DNA of 64,000 bases, taken from Agrobacterium tumefaciens str. B6. GTDB taxonomy: Bacteria > Pseudomonadota > Alphaproteobacteria > Rhizobiales > Rhizobiaceae. The stretch lies in NCBI RefSeq assembly GCF_001541315.1, contig NZ_LMVK01000023.1, positions 124,001 to 188,000 on the forward strand. The letters are read 5' to 3'. Position 1 is the stretch's first letter; each line of letters opens with the position of its first letter. Below are positions 44,659 to 53,498 of the stretch, one piece after another. The notes under the pieces are model-generated. The model saw only the letters and a list, made by a program, of their open reading frames with translations. It was not told the origin of the DNA and did not search any database. Position numbers and translations under genes: made by a program.

Positions 44659-47156
44659 CGATGCCGCCCCATCATGCGCAGCATCGTGAAAGTGGCGAGG
44701 CCGAGGAGAGACACGAAACCGATGAATGCCAGCGAATAGGAAAGCACATTGGATGACAGCCAGTTGGCGGCAACCAGCCTCCAGTTGGAAAGGGAAAACG
44801 CCCGCGTGACGTAAAAATACGGCCGCTCCACTTCCACCGTTTCGAGCTTTTCGGCAGCGGCATCGTAGGCGGCGACACGACCCGTGACACCGCGCCAGCG
44901 GTTTTCCCGCGTCATCGCCGCCATGCCGTCAAGAAGTTCCGCTGATGTCGGTGCCGTGGCAAGCGTCCACACCCCCTGGCCGGAGGGGCTGAGTCCCTGC
45001 GCCAGCATGAAGGAGACATTGCCGGGTGGCGCATAAGGCTGCTCGGCCGCCGGCAGGAAGCGCAGCGTATCCGAGCTCAGGTCGAAATTCCGCTTCATCC
45101 ACTCCTCGAGAGACGACACCTGCCCCTCCCAGACACCGCCATCCACCCGTTCCCGCCAGTCGTTGAAGAGGGTTTCGCTGCTCTGCGCGGGCGGCTGAAC
45201 GCCGGTTCCCATTTTCCAGGATATCTGGCTGGACGGAACGAGATTGAACTGGCCGATCAATGCCTGCGGGAATTGCGAAATCGTTCCGACGAACAGCGCG
45301 TCGCGGTCGCCGATCACCAGCGGCGATGCGACAGTCTCGATGTTGATGGGATGCCCCGCCACGCTTGCCAGCCGGCTGATCAGCGTCGCTGCCGCAGACA
45401 TGGTGTCAGTGTCAAAACGGTCGAGCGACAGTGCAACAGGAGTTCCGCCGGTCCGATAGGGCTGTCCGGCGCCCGCCATCGCGGCGAGGTCGGGCTTGCG
45501 GCCGATCTGTGCATAGTCCGGAATATGAAGTCCAGACGTGTCGAACACCGCAAACCGCGGGGTCGTGCGGGCGGGCGCGCCCGGCGCACAGGCCTGATCC
45601 TGCGCCGTCATCAGCACCGCCCCGATGGTTACCTTGTTGGGCCCCGGCTTGAAATGACGCATCGTCACATTGATCGGCAGATGCCGGAAAATGCCGCCGC
45701 CATTGGTGGAAATCGGCACGGGCGAGGCGATCTCGTCATTGACGTAGATATCGATATGGCTGCCCGGCAGTACCTGCGACGAATAGGCGGCGTCGAGCAG
45801 AAGCGACGCCTCACCATAGGCCGAGGCATAAAAATCGGCGGGCATGCCCACGTAAAACTCATTGCGGAAACGCCGGCCGCCAAATTCGGTGCTTTCGAGG
45901 CCAAGTTCGGAAAGCGCGATACGGCGGTCCGACATCACAAGCGGCACATCGGGCGCATGCCAGCTGCGGGTCGAAAAGGTCGTTCTCTGCGCCCCGGGCG
46001 TACGCGATATCGAGGAAAACAGCGTCTCTATTGCCGCCTGAACCGCCTGCGGGGTGGGGCCGCTGACGAAAAGCGGCGAAAGACCACCAGGTGCTGCGGC
46101 GCCAAAGCCGGCAAAGGCGCCCGCCGACGCCTCGGGCGGCAGCGTACCGACTATCCCGGCAATCTCACGGGCGGTTCCGACGAGGACCGTCAGCGTGCCT
46201 GCCTTGCGTTCTGTGGAAGGCGCGGCCACGAAACGGATCGCCTGGTTCGGCATCTGGGTTCTGAGCGCCAGCGCCTGTGAAAGACGCAGGAGAGAATCCG
46301 CAAACGCCGGATTGCCCAGTGCCGGCGCGACAATCTCGATCGACGTCATCGCCTTGCCATCCGGCCCCGTTGCCTGAATATCGTCGATATTGGCAAAGCT
46401 TCCTGCGACATCGGCATTAAAGCCGATATAGGTGCTCGCAGGGTCGACATCGGTCCACAGATCATAGGTGGACTGGATCGTGCAATCGGTTCTGTGGCGT
46501 TGCTGCACGCCCAGTCTCACGACATTTGAACCAACCTGCAGGACGCCGGGCGGAATCTTCAAGGAGACATTGCCCTCGCTGTCGGGCGCTTCGATACGCG
46601 CCGGATCCAGTGGGACATTGTTCAGACTGACCTGAAAATTCGAGCTTTCCGGCGCGACCACAATGGCGTTCTGATAGCCGATATTGAGCGAAACGGCGGC
46701 ATTCACCTGCTCCGGCGTCAGATAAACGCTCCATTGCCGGCGGTCGATCTCACCGGAAAGGCTGAGCTTTTCATAGGGCAGAATGTATCGGCGGCGGCTG
46801 TCGGCGCTGAGCGGCAAGGCCTGCGCCGGAACCGGCCTTGCGCCTTCCTGACGCGGAGGAGCCGAAACCGGCGGCGGCAACGGAACGGCTGGGCGTTGTT
46901 GCTGCTGCGGCGCGGGCTGAACCGAAAAGGGCGGCGTGGCGGATGGCTGAGACGGCGTTGGGGCCGGCTTCTGGGCAGGAGGCTGCTGGCGCGGTACGGC
47001 AGGCGGAATGGTGGACGGCGGTACGGGTGTCGGAGCAGTTTGGGCGGGCCGTTCCGGCGACATGTCGAAGGGGGAGGACTGCGCCATCGCGCCCGTCGCA
47101 ACGGCCCCCCATACCAGCACTGCCAGAGAATCCCGGATGGATTTACGGCCGGTCAT
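44655..47156 (-). CDS. celB: Cellulose synthase regulatory subunit (BcsB)
   Basis: An 833-residue periplasmic partner of the synthase. Signal peptide (MTGRKSIRDSLAVLVWGAVA, cleavage near AMAQ), a Pro/Gln-rich linker (about 35-115), two BcsB modules of carbohydrate-binding and flavodoxin-like folds (about 125-780, including GPDGKAMTSIEIVAPALGN and FDTSGLHIPDYAQIGRKPDL), and a C-terminal membrane helix (SLAFIGFVSLLGLATFTML). It overlaps celA by ATGA, which fixes the start at 47156. CelB guides the polymer through the periplasm. Confidence 0.94.
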   Translation of the reverse strand: MTGRKSIRDSLAVLVWGAVATGAMAQSSPFDMSPERPAQTAPTPVPPSTIPPAVPRQQPPAQKPAPTPSQPSATPPFSVQPAPQQQQRPAVPLPPPVSAPPRQEGARPVPAQALPLSADSRRRYILPYEKLSLSGEIDRRQWSVYLTPEQVNAAVSLNIGYQNAIVVAPESSNFQVSLNNVPLDPARIEAPDSEGNVSLKIPPGVLQVGSNVVRLGVQQRHRTDCTIQSTYDLWTDVDPASTYIGFNADVAGSFANIDDIQATGPDGKAMTSIEIVAPALGNPAFADSLLRLSQALALRTQMPNQAIRFVAAPSTERKAGTLTVLVGTAREIAGIVGTLPPEASAGAFAGFGAAAPGGLSPLFVSGPTPQAVQAAIETLFSSISRTPGAQRTTFSTRSWHAPDVPLVMSDRRIALSELGLESTEFGGRRFRNEFYVGMPADFYASAYGEASLLLDAAYSSQVLPGSHIDIYVNDEIASPVPISTNGGGIFRHLPINVTMRHFKPGPNKVTIGAVLMTAQDQACAPGAPARTTPRFAVFDTSGLHIPDYAQIGRKPDLAAMAGAGQPYRTGGTPVALSLDRFDTDTMSAAATLISRLASVAGHPINIETVASPLVIGDRDALFVGTISQFPQALIGQFNLVPSSQISWKMGTGVQPPAQSSETLFNDWRERVDGGVWEGQVSSLEEWMKRNFDLSSDTLRFLPAAEQPYAPPGNVSFMLAQGLSPSGQGVWTLATAPTSAELLDGMAAMTRENRWRGVTGRVAAYDAAAEKLETVEVERPYFYVTRAFSLSNWRLVAANWLSSNVLSYSLAFIGFVSLLGLATFTMLRMMGRHR

Positions 47157-49342
47157 TTTACGGCTCCGACAGGTTTGGCGTCTTTGGGAGCGGGCCGAAG
47201 CGTCCGGACCAGATAATAGAGGCCACGCTGCGTCTGGAAGAGCGAGATGGCCAGGAAGATCGCCGTGCCGCGGATAAGGCCGGGGTTCTTGCGGCGCACC
47301 CGCTGAAACTCGCTCCACTGTTCCGAATTGGCGAAAATCAGGTCCGCGATCAGGCGGTGATCGACGGCGCGCTGCGGCGAGAAGGTGCAACCGATCGAGA
47401 CGAAACCCTCGCCCTTGACCGTCCGCACCACGTTGACAGGCATGGTTTCCGGCACACCCTCACTATGCGGCTTGACCTTCACGATGGCCGTCGCGCCTTT
47501 TTCGATATTCGTCGCGCTATCGAAGAGATTGATCAGCAGCCCGTGCACCGACACGTTATCGATGGACGCTGGCACCCAGGCGTCGCTGCCCTCAAGCTTG
47601 ACCTCGCAACGCCGTTTGACCGTGATGCGCCGCGATGCCGACTTGTCGCCGCGCTCGGAAACGACACCGAGCGCGCAGCCCGCAAAGATGAGGTTGAGCA
47701 GGTTCCAGCCGCCAACCACGAGCGTGACATCCGCCTTGTAGGGTTCGCTGTAGATGCGCCATACGGCAAAGGCCATCGCCACCACCAGTAGCGCGAAAAT
47801 GACGAAGAACGGCCGGCTGATTTCCGAAAGCCGCGCCTCGGCAATGGATTCATCTTTCGCCGTCACCTTGAAGGTGGGCTTGCCGGGGTTGAAGATCACC
47901 GAAACCACGGCGGGCAGAAGGTGAACCGTCTGCACATATTCGTAAAGCTCAGAAATCCACGGCCAGCGGAAGCTGCCATAGAGATAGTTCTGCATCATCA
48001 GGTTCACGAGCATATAGGCCGCCGTATAGGCCAGGAACTCGCCGCCCGAGGCCACGAAAATCTGCAGGTCGAAGAACAGGTAGAAGAGCGGCGCGAACAG
48101 GAAGATCGTGCGCGGAAACGGAAACAACCAGAACAGCGTCGATGACATATAGCAGAGACGCTGCGTAAACGAGAGACCGCGCCGGAACAGCGGCTGGCGG
48201 AAGATCAGGATCTGCATCATGCCCTGCGCCCAGCGGCTGCGCTGGCCGATGAAGCTTGCGAAGGTGGCGGGTTGCAGGCCGGCGATCAGCGGCTTGTCGA
48301 CATAGATGCTGTTCCAGCCGCGCGAATGCAGCGCGAGCGCCGTTTCGCAATCTTCCGTGATGCTGACGCCGCTGAAACCTTCCGTATCCTGCAGCGCCTC
48401 GCGCCGCAGCACGGCGGCGGAACCGCAGAAGAAAGCGCCGTTCCATTTGTCGAGACCGCGCTGGATGATGCCGTAGAACATCTCGTTTTCGCTCGGCATC
48501 GTCTCGAAGGTGCGCAGGTTGCGCTCGATTGGATCGGGATTGACGAAGAAATGCGGCGTCTGCACCAGGAAAAGCCGGGGGTCCTCTTCGAAATATCCCA
48601 CCGTCTCCAGCAGGAAGTCGCGGGCGGGTGCGTGGTCGGCGTCGAACACGGTCACAAGCTCGCCGGTCGAATGGGCAAGACCGTTATTGAGATTTCCGGC
48701 CTTGGCATGGACGTTGCGCTCGCGCGTCAGGTAACGCACGTCGAGATCTTCACAGAGCTTCTTCAACTCTTCATGGCGGCGCTGCGCCGCCTGCGCCTCG
48801 ACAATATTGCTGGCATTGCGCTTCTGCACCGACCCGCCGTCGTCCAGCAGCCATACGGTGAAACGGTCAGAGGGATAGTCCATGTTCTTGGCCGCCGCCA
48901 GCGTATTGGCGAGAAGTTCAGCATCCTCGTTGTAGCTCGGAACGAAGACATCGACCGTCGGCCGGTAATCGGGCGAACCGGGCCGCGTCTTGCGCGACGG
49001 CAGCGGCATCGACACGATGACAAGGCTGAGGCCCAGCATCACGACGCTGTACATCTCCGCCAGATAAAGCAGAAAACCGGGGATGAAGTTTTCGAGCTGG
49101 TTGACGGGCGGCAGCGTGCTCGTGGTACGCCAGTAGACATAACGCAGAACGATGGCGGTGCCGAAACCGAGCGCGACCAGGCGCCACGCGCCCTGCCCGT
49201 TGAAGCTCTTGATCGTTGCCAGAAGGATGAGCGAGATCGCGGTCGCCACCAGATGCGTCTGCAGGCTGACCGGCATCGTGACGATGGCCAGAACGCAAAG
49301 CGACACAAGCAACCAGACAATGACTGTGATGGCCTTGTTCAT
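47153..49342 (-). CDS. celA: Cellulose synthase catalytic subunit (GT2 with PilZ domain)
   Basis: A 729-residue processive glucosyltransferase using UDP-glucose. Four N-terminal helices precede the GT2 domain, with DDGG, DADHAPARDF, the TED motif (ITEDCETALALHSRGW) and QxxRW in FIGQRSRWAQGMMQ. Further helices follow, then a C-terminal PilZ c-di-GMP domain (RRITVKRRCEVKLEG and DNVSVHGL; about 560-665). The start MNKAITVIVWLL at 49342 begins the first helix; open frame upstream is not protein-like. Positive control by c-di-GMP is expected from the family. Confidence 0.96.
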   Translation of the reverse strand: MNKAITVIVWLLVSLCVLAIVTMPVSLQTHLVATAISLILLATIKSFNGQGAWRLVALGFGTAIVLRYVYWRTTSTLPPVNQLENFIPGFLLYLAEMYSVVMLGLSLVIVSMPLPSRKTRPGSPDYRPTVDVFVPSYNEDAELLANTLAAAKNMDYPSDRFTVWLLDDGGSVQKRNASNIVEAQAAQRRHEELKKLCEDLDVRYLTRERNVHAKAGNLNNGLAHSTGELVTVFDADHAPARDFLLETVGYFEEDPRLFLVQTPHFFVNPDPIERNLRTFETMPSENEMFYGIIQRGLDKWNGAFFCGSAAVLRREALQDTEGFSGVSITEDCETALALHSRGWNSIYVDKPLIAGLQPATFASFIGQRSRWAQGMMQILIFRQPLFRRGLSFTQRLCYMSSTLFWLFPFPRTIFLFAPLFYLFFDLQIFVASGGEFLAYTAAYMLVNLMMQNYLYGSFRWPWISELYEYVQTVHLLPAVVSVIFNPGKPTFKVTAKDESIAEARLSEISRPFFVIFALLVVAMAFAVWRIYSEPYKADVTLVVGGWNLLNLIFAGCALGVVSERGDKSASRRITVKRRCEVKLEGSDAWVPASIDNVSVHGLLINLFDSATNIEKGATAIVKVKPHSEGVPETMPVNVVRTVKGEGFVSIGCTFSPQRAVDHRLIADLIFANSEQWSEFQRVRRKNPGLIRGTAIFLAISLFQTQRGLYYLVRTLRPAPKDAKPVGAVK

Positions 49343-49436
49343 CCAGAAACTTTCCGTTCTCGTCCCCATCCGGAATTTCGGCCCGGAAATTTTGCGATAT
49401 GCGCCTCGGCGCTTCCTTCTCCGCTGGTTCCGACGA

Positions 49437-50432
49437 TCACCTGCATCCTGGTGACGCTCCCGAACCGGACAGACAAGCTGGCGAGGGAATGGACACCTGC
49501 GGCACCTGCGACGGTTGCCGGCTGCTTTCCACCGGCCCGCCATCCATCCGCCTGCCCGCCACCGAAGGTCGAACAGGCTGGACCGGCGAACCCGCCGATG
49601 TTGGCGATGGGATATTGACTGCAGCAACGGGTGGCAGCGGCTGTGGTTCCGGCTGCGCGGGTATGACGGCCGCCACGCGGCGGACTGGCCGGACGGGCAC
49701 ACTGGCGGTCACTTCGCCGCCCGGCCGCATCGGCACATCCTCCGCCTTCATGGGATAGACCGGGCTTCCGGGTCGCCCGAGGTTCTGATCGACGGCCCGC
49801 GGCGTGCCGTAGGGGTTCCAGCTTGGCGAGGCATAGGTGCCGGTAATGGTGTAATTATACATGACCGCCAGCAGCCGCTCGACGCTTGCGCCCGATTGGC
49901 AAAGGCGCAGCCGCACCTTGATGCGTCCGAGATTGCGGAAATCCTGCCGCATGCTTTCCGGCGAGCGTATGTCCTGCCAGCCATAAAGGCAGCTATCGTC
50001 GCCGCGGCCGTGGCCGGCGGCATAGGAAAACGCACCATAACCGTTCTGCAGGTAATTTGCCGACATGGCTATGTTTTCGCCCGGAAACTCGGCGCGGATT
50101 TCCCGCGCGACGGAAGATGCCCGGAAACCGGAAAAAGCCAGGGCGTCGCCACCGGTATCGCCGGCCTGTTGCGGGCCGAAAAACTCCGCCTTGATGTAGT
50201 TCTGCCCGGGGGTCGCCGCCTCAGAGCGCAAAATGACCTGCTGCGCCACGGCGTTGGAATAGGTTCGGTTGACCACGGTGACGATTTCGGGACCGCCGGG
50301 AGGGGGGAAAACCAGCGCCTCGGAAGGAGATGCCATCTGCGCGCCGCCGAACGACCGAACGCCCGCGGGAGTATTGCAGCCCGAAAGAACCGCAACGGAG
50401 AACAGCAATGAAGTATAGGCAGAAAATTTCAC
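49437..50432 (-). CDS. bcsN: Cellulose biosynthesis lipoprotein BcsN
   Basis: A 331-residue protein beginning at a GTG (50432). An N-terminal lipoprotein signal (SLLFSVAVLSGC) is followed by a BcsN core (about 40-215, with FSYAAGHGRGDDSCLYGWQD and a Cys pair) and a Pro/Val-rich tail to the end. BcsN is a recurring member of rhizobial cellulose operons, of unknown biochemical role. It is the first gene of the cel operon, 94 bases before celA. Confidence 0.8.
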   Translation of the reverse strand: MKFSAYTSLLFSVAVLSGCNTPAGVRSFGGAQMASPSEALVFPPPGGPEIVTVVNRTYSNAVAQQVILRSEAATPGQNYIKAEFFGPQQAGDTGGDALAFSGFRASSVAREIRAEFPGENIAMSANYLQNGYGAFSYAAGHGRGDDSCLYGWQDIRSPESMRQDFRNLGRIKVRLRLCQSGASVERLLAVMYNYTITGTYASPSWNPYGTPRAVDQNLGRPGSPVYPMKAEDVPMRPGGEVTASVPVRPVRRVAAVIPAQPEPQPLPPVAAVNIPSPTSAGSPVQPVRPSVAGRRMDGGPVESSRQPSQVPQVSIPSPACLSGSGASPGCR

Positions 50433-50768
50433 TGCCTTGCGCCCCTTTGTTTCCCCAACGCCGCCCAGGTTAAAAGGAGACCGAATCACTAATGACCAGA
50501 CCATTGCTACGAAATACGTGAGGACTACGAATAAGCAATCTCAAATTTGCGTTGTAATTTCTGACACTTTATGACTCGCGAATCGCCGTTGCGGCCCTCA
50601 TCTCCCACGAAAGAAGGGGAACTAATGACGCCGCCAGGGGCTGGCGTCCTGTCAGGCCGATAATTTTACGGTTGCAGCGCAATATGTCCCATGGTCTACT
50701 TGCGTCTATTATTACGTATTTTTATTGGTCAAATTTTTAATTCAACTGTAAAAACAGAGAGTTACCAT
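50433..50768. other. Divergent promoter region between bcsN and pmi
   Basis: 336 bp without a credible gene. The half near pmi (50690-50760) is AT-rich and should carry its promoter. A hairpin with stem GACGCC/GGCGTC lies at about 50629-50651. Two frames of 9-12 codons with ribosome-like sites (ATG at about 50492 and 50625) are probably chance. Confidence 0.4.
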
Positions 50769-51953
50769 ATGACAGTGCAATTTCCGAGCATCGCGCAGAC
50801 GCTTGCCGAAGAGATCGGAACATTGCGCAAATGGCTGGATAAAGACGCCCTGCCCCTGTGGTGGGAGGCGGGTTCGGCCCGCCCGGATGGCGGCTTTTAC
50901 GCGCGTCTCGGCCAGGATGCGAAGCCGGTTTTTTCCGCTGACCGCCGCGCCCGCGTGCAGCCGCGTCAGGCCTATTGTTTTGCCGCCGCCGGCCAGCACG
51001 GATGGCAGGGGCCGTGGAAAGATGCGCTCCTGCACGGTCTCTTCTGGTTCGAGAAGGTTTATCGCCTTGAAAACGGCCTTTACGGCAACCTTGCCGACCA
51101 GACCGGCAGGCTGATCGACCCCTCCTTCGATCTTTACAATCAGGCCTTTGCGCTTTTCGCCGCCGCACAGACGGCCGCCAGCCTTCCCGAGCGCAGGGAC
51201 GAGATGCGCGGCCGGGCGCTCGATATTCTTGCCATCCTCGAGCGCGACTACAGACATCCCATTGCGGGCTTCGAGGAAGAAAACCCGCCGCGCGCACCGC
51301 TCTGCTCCAATCCGCATATGCATCTTTTCGAGGCGATGTTGGCCTGGGAGCAGCAGGACCCGCAAGGCCCATGGTCGGCGCTTGCCGATGAGATTGCCGG
51401 TCTGGCGCTAACCCGCTTCATCGATAGCGGCAATGGCGGGCTGCGCGAGTTCTTCGCCCATGACTGGACACCCCACGACAGCGACAAGGGCCGGATCATG
51501 GAGCCGGGCCACCAGTTCGAATGGGCATGGCTTCTGGTGCGCTGGGGCAGCCTGCGCGGAAACGATGAAGCGATCGACAAGGCAAAACGCCTGTTCCAGA
51601 TCGGCGAAGAGCACGGCATCTGCCCGCGCCGCAAGGTGGCGGTGATGAGCCTCTACGACGATTTTTCGGTGCATGACGGGCTGGCGCGGTTATGGCCGCA
51701 GACGGAATGGCTGAAGGCTTCGGTGCGGCTGGCGAGCGTCACGAACGGCGAGGAACGGCAGCGTTACCTTGCCTCCGGTCTCAGCGCCATCGGCGCGCTG
51801 CAGCCTTTCCTCGACACGCCGGTCAAGGGTCTCTGGTTCGACAAATGGCCGGCCGACAGGCCGATGCTCGACGAGCCGGCGCCGGCAAGCACCTTTTATC
51901 ACATCGTCTGCGCCATCTATGAGGCCGAGGCCGTGCTGGCGACGGCTAACTAG
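50769..51953 (+). CDS. pmi: AGE-family mannose-6-phosphate isomerase
   Basis: A 394-residue (alpha/alpha)6-barrel protein of the N-acylglucosamine 2-epimerase family, in the length class of rhizobial Pmi (type II-like, converting fructose-6-P and mannose-6-P). Visible blocks: RRARVQPRQAYCFAAAGQHG, DPSFDLYNQAFALFAAAQTA, NPHMHLFEAMLAW, MEPGHQFEWAWLLVRW (catalytic His) and STFYHIVCAIYEAE. The ATG at 50769 was chosen over an upstream frame that is AT-rich and not protein-like. It sits between the cellulose operon and a polysaccharide operon with a GH26 hydrolase, so a role in supplying mannose units is possible. Confidence 0.8.
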   Translation: MTVQFPSIAQTLAEEIGTLRKWLDKDALPLWWEAGSARPDGGFYARLGQDAKPVFSADRRARVQPRQAYCFAAAGQHGWQGPWKDALLHGLFWFEKVYRLENGLYGNLADQTGRLIDPSFDLYNQAFALFAAAQTAASLPERRDEMRGRALDILAILERDYRHPIAGFEEENPPRAPLCSNPHMHLFEAMLAWEQQDPQGPWSALADEIAGLALTRFIDSGNGGLREFFAHDWTPHDSDKGRIMEPGHQFEWAWLLVRWGSLRGNDEAIDKAKRLFQIGEEHGICPRRKVAVMSLYDDFSVHDGLARLWPQTEWLKASVRLASVTNGEERQRYLASGLSAIGALQPFLDTPVKGLWFDKWPADRPMLDEPAPASTFYHIVCAIYEAEAVLATAN

Positions 51954-51963
51954 CATCGGACCA

Positions 51964-51995
51964 CCGGACGAGCGACATCGCCGCTCGCCGGTTTT
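51964..51995 (+). terminator. Rho-independent terminator of pmi
   Basis: Stem CCGG-A-CGAGCG / CGCTCG-CCGG (one bulged A, 7-base loop) followed by TTTT, just after the pmi stop and before the convergent GH26 gene end. Confidence 0.6.
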
Positions 51996-52004
51996 CGACG
52001 TCGA

Positions 52005-52967
52005 TCAGGCCTTGGCCGGGCGCACGACGCGCCAGTCCGGTCTGCCGAGATTGTGCGGCCAGGAATGAACATCCTTGTCGTTGAAATAGACGACCTCTTC
52101 CAGCTTTGGAAAATCCGCCTGTTTCAGCGTCACGTCGTTCATCCACGGACGAACATAGGAATCGCCGCCTTCATAACCCAGTTCGGCAACCCAGACCGGC
52201 TTGTTGAAGGTTTCGACAAGTCCATAGCCCTTGCGCAGCAGATCGGTGAAGGTCTTCGGTCCGCCATATTCGATCTTGTCGTACTCCTCGAGACCGAAGA
52301 CCGAAAGGCCGACCAGATCGGCGTAACTATCACCGGGGTAGTAGGCCTGCAGACCCTCCAGACCTTTCGGTGACCACATCACCTTGACGCTGGGAACCGC
52401 CTTGCGGGTCATGTCCACCATGCGTTTATACGCCGTGATGTAATCACGCGGGTTCCAGCCCGACCACGAGAAGCGGCCGGACGTGTCTTCCATTTCCTGC
52501 CCCCAGCGCAGGATCAGCGGGCTTTTCATCGCCGACATGCGCGCGGCGATCGCCTGCATGTTCTGGTCATAGTCACCTCTCATCACCTTGCGGCGCAACT
52601 CGTCGGAGGTGAGCCGCCAGTTAACGTCCCAGGACCAGGGTTCGACCGTGATCAACACGTTGCGCTTGCGCTCCAGAGCGTAGGCATCCGCAAGTGCAAG
52701 ACTGTCGAGATCCACGTCTTCCCAGGGCAGGAACAGATGTTCCGACGCCACCCCGGTCTGGGCCGTGAAATCGCCGTGCGGATCGTAGGCACCGAAACGG
52801 ATACCGTCCGCATGCAATGTCGGTCTTTTGTCGGCAAGTGTCTTCATGCCCGTCGACGTCATGGGGGCGACACCCTGTGCGTCGAGCTTGAGCACCGGAT
52901 ACATACCGGCGGTAAAGGCTGCGGCGGCACCACCTGCGAACAGAAGTTTTCTTCTTGTTATCTGCAT
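52005..52967 (-). CDS. Secreted glycoside hydrolase, GH26-like
   Basis: A 320-residue exported hydrolase. The N-terminus MQITRRKLLFAGGAAAAFTA is a Tat-type signal (R-R-K-L-L). A GH26-type barrel follows, with likely acid/base Glu in LILRWGQEMEDTSGRFSW and nucleophile Glu in KPVWVAELGYEGGDSYVRPW; VKVMWSPKGLEGLQAYYPGD lies between. GH26 members cut beta-mannans, mixed-linkage glucans or beta-1,3-xylans. Here it is the last gene of a polysaccharide operon, so it probably trims or releases the polymer made by the GT2 enzyme. The polymer is unknown. Confidence 0.82.
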   Translation of the reverse strand: MQITRRKLLFAGGAAAAFTAGMYPVLKLDAQGVAPMTSTGMKTLADKRPTLHADGIRFGAYDPHGDFTAQTGVASEHLFLPWEDVDLDSLALADAYALERKRNVLITVEPWSWDVNWRLTSDELRRKVMRGDYDQNMQAIAARMSAMKSPLILRWGQEMEDTSGRFSWSGWNPRDYITAYKRMVDMTRKAVPSVKVMWSPKGLEGLQAYYPGDSYADLVGLSVFGLEEYDKIEYGGPKTFTDLLRKGYGLVETFNKPVWVAELGYEGGDSYVRPWMNDVTLKQADFPKLEEVVYFNDKDVHSWPHNLGRPDWRVVRPAKA

Positions 52968-52980
52968 GACACCTTACTCC

Positions 52981-53484
52981 CTACCTTGTTGCCGTCATCG
53001 CCTTGTCGTAAGCGGCGATCTGCGGCGTGACATCGTCCTTGCGGACGAGTTTGAGGAACTCATCGCCAGGGCGCGGTGGGTTGTGCCGGAACACGTACCA
53101 TGGCCCGCCCTGCTTGCGCTGGTAGAGCACCTTGCCAATGCGGCCATGGTCGAAGCAGGTATCGGCCTTGCCGTTTCCTGCCGCGCTTTTCCAGGTGGCG
53201 CGCATGCACAGGGTGCCATTGGCATCGACGGTCCAGCGGCCTTCACCGATGGACTTCTTGCCCTTTTCTTCCGTTGCGGCGACGAATTTGCGGCCATCGG
53301 CAATGAAGCGTCCGCCGCCCGTTTCCCATTTCCAGGTCTTGTCGAAGTACATGTCCACGACTTCGCTGGTTCTGAGCGGTTTCGGCGTCTTCGTGCCGCC
53401 TGCAGCGTGGACGGCGCTTGGCACGACCACCGCAAGACAGAGTACGAAAGCGGAGAATCCGCATTTGCTTATTGTTGTTTTCAT
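52981..53484 (-). CDS. DUF995 secreted protein
   Basis: A 167-residue exported protein of unknown function. Signal peptide to about residue 28 (VVVPSAVHAAGG), then a small beta-rich DUF995 domain (TWKWETGGGRFIADGRKFVA; GRWTVDANGTLCMRATWKSA; Cys pair CMRA...DTCFDHG). The ATG at 53484 follows AAGGAGGAG, which decides it over an ATG six codons upstream. It lies between the GT2 gene (14-base gap) and the GH26 gene (13-base gap), so it is likely a periplasmic accessory of the same pathway. Confidence 0.8.
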   Translation of the reverse strand: MKTTISKCGFSAFVLCLAVVVPSAVHAAGGTKTPKPLRTSEVVDMYFDKTWKWETGGGRFIADGRKFVAATEEKGKKSIGEGRWTVDANGTLCMRATWKSAAGNGKADTCFDHGRIGKVLYQRKQGGPWYVFRHNPPRPGDEFLKLVRKDDVTPQIAAYDKAMTATR

Positions 53485-53498
53485 CACAGCCTCCTCCT